Below the pieces are notes generated by a model. It did not search any database. It was given only the letters and a program-made list of their open reading frames with translations, and was not told where the DNA came from. Below, piece after piece: positions 5,769-6,326 of a stretch of 6,326 bases of DNA. Source of the DNA: CBFGWV01 sp965652545 (GTDB lineage Bacteria > Pseudomonadota > Gammaproteobacteria > Competibacterales > Competibacteraceae); NCBI GenBank assembly GCA_965652545.1, contig CBFGWV010000286.1, forward strand, positions 1-6,326. Direction: 5' to 3'. The position numbers and the translations under genes are program-made. The number at the start of each line of letters is the position of its first letter. The first letter of the stretch is position 1.

Positions 5769-5785
5769 CCCGGGATTTACCCGGG
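5769..5785. repeat. CCCGGG hairpin between NIPSNAP gene and dif
   Basis: CCCGGG at 5769-5774 and again at 5780-5785, with ATTTA between, can fold into a 6-bp GC stem 22 bp beyond the NIPSNAP stop. It is also a direct repeat of CCCGGGAT. No T-run follows on the minus strand, so termination of the NIPSNAP transcript before dif is possible but weakly supported. Confidence 0.25.
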
Positions 5786-5806
5786 ATATAGACGCGAACG
5801 GCGCCC

Positions 5807-6154
5807 TTAAGCCAAGTCTGTGGCCTCCATCCCCCGCCAACCTGGAAAGAACGACACCGGCGCCAGCAGCTGATTCTTCTGGCTGATCAGATACCCAGCC
5901 TCGCCGCTGCGTTTGAGGTACTCGCCCCAGGCCGGGTCGGCCTGCATGGCGGCCCGCTTGGCGGCGCGGTCGGCGGCGTCTTTGAAGACCCACACGTGGA
6001 CGTAGCTGTTCACATCGCCGGTTTCCGTGGCGGCGTACAACACCGGCTCGCCCAGATGGCGGGACTGGGTTGGCCAGCCATGTTCCTGATAAAGCGCCAG
6101 ATGCTTCTTGATAGTGCCGGGCCTGCAGGTGTACGTGCGGTGATCGAAGATCAT
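5807..6154 (-). CDS. NIPSNAP family protein
   Basis: This is a 115-residue protein with the features of a single NIPSNAP domain: an opening MIFDHRTYTCRPGTIKKHLALY, a central VLYAATETGDVNSYVHVWVFKDAADRAAKRAAM strand-helix unit, then DPAWGEYLKRS and a closing LLAPVSFFP. NIPSNAP proteins adopt a dimeric ferredoxin-like alpha/beta fold and mostly lack an assigned reaction in bacteria. The ATG at 6154 is chosen because AAGGA lies 7 nt upstream and the domain begins at residue 1. The start overlaps the stop of the upstream TRAP permease gene by ATGA, indicating translational coupling and a shared operon, so a role with the transported organic acid is plausible. The stop is TAA at 5807-5809. Confidence 0.88.
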   Translation of the reverse strand: MIFDHRTYTCRPGTIKKHLALYQEHGWPTQSRHLGEPVLYAATETGDVNSYVHVWVFKDAADRAAKRAAMQADPAWGEYLKRSGEAGYLISQKNQLLAPVSFFPGWRGMEATDLA

Positions 6155-6326
6155 CGGGTCGTCCTTTCTGGGTTGGTTGCAAAACTGCGCACGGCACGCC
6201 ACAGGTCTACCAGGGTGTAGACACACATCAGGGCGCCGGCGATGGGAATGGCGGCATACAGCACCGCTACGGGGAGGTTCAGTATTGGCGTGACGGCGGC
6301 GCTGCGCCGGGTCAGGTCCAGGCCTT
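6151..6326 (-). CDS. TRAP transporter small permease (DctQ type), C-terminal fragment
   Basis: Reading the minus strand from base 6324 gives 57 residues ending at TGA (6153-6151). The fragment has an RRSAAVTPILNLPVAV segment leading into a hydrophobic helix (AVLYAAIPIAGALMCVYTLV) and a DLWRAV tail, the usual end of DctQ small subunits after their fourth membrane helix. These subunits join a large permease and a periplasmic binding protein to import organic acids using an ion gradient. The N-terminal two thirds lie outside the window. The TGA overlaps the NIPSNAP ATG. In many TRAP operons dctM follows dctQ, but here NIPSNAP does, so dctM must be upstream, elsewhere or absent. The call rests on a short fragment. 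Confidence 0.72.
   Translation of the reverse strand, partial: GLDLTRRSAAVTPILNLPVAVLYAAIPIAGALMCVYTLVDLWRAVRSFATNPERTTR

Noticed and set aside
5259..6197. 312-residue open frame on the minus strand running across dif and the NIPSNAP gene
   Set aside because: Only its last 95 residues look like a protein (DUF1905). The upstream part is a shifted-frame shadow of NIPSNAP, rich in Arg and Pro, and would run through the dif site.

Overview
This window looks like a piece of the chromosome of a GC-rich gammaproteobacterium, taken from the replication terminus. The main evidence is a 28-bp site at 5715-5742 that agrees with the Escherichia coli dif site at 26 of 28 positions, as I recall that sequence. 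Both differing positions lie in the outer, variable part of the XerC arm. dif is where XerC and XerD resolve chromosome dimers, and this spelling is typical of Gammaproteobacteria. The genes present (heptosyltransferase-type GT9, TRAP transporter, NIPSNAP, CYP152 P450) fit a Gram-negative chromosome. I cannot name the genus.

Left part (1-1752, + strand): the 3' portion of a glycosyltransferase family 9 gene is followed 13 bp later by a class I SAM-dependent methyltransferase, probably in one transcript and perhaps acting on a cell-surface glycan. A perfect 11-bp inverted repeat spans the methyltransferase stop and separates this pair from the convergent genes to its right.

Middle part (1760-4162, - strand): a cytochrome P450 of the CYP152 fatty-acid peroxygenase family is followed 75 bp downstream by a short-chain dehydrogenase/reductase (SDR) with a C-terminal membrane helix. 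The likely theme is H2O2-driven hydroxylation of a fatty acid followed by oxidation or reduction of the product at the membrane. The P450 is supported by strong motifs; the two-step pathway is inference.

Terminus part (4163-5806, - strand): a small DUF1905 protein is followed by a KfrA-like DNA-binding coiled-coil protein. The kfrA-like start codon lies inside a 38-bp imperfect palindrome, a plausible autoregulatory operator. The DUF1905 leader can fold so that its ribosome binding site is paired. The dif site is in the gap upstream of DUF1905. Two exact copies of the E. coli KOPS motif lie to the left of dif, both pointing towards it.

Right end (5807-6326, - strand): the C-terminus of a TRAP transporter small permease (DctQ type) overlaps by ATGA with a NIPSNAP-family gene that ends 64 bp from dif. 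The permease fragment is only visible as an open frame running off the window edge.

The most notable points are the dif site, the KfrA-type protein with its palindrome about 0.5 kb from it, and the CYP152-SDR pair.
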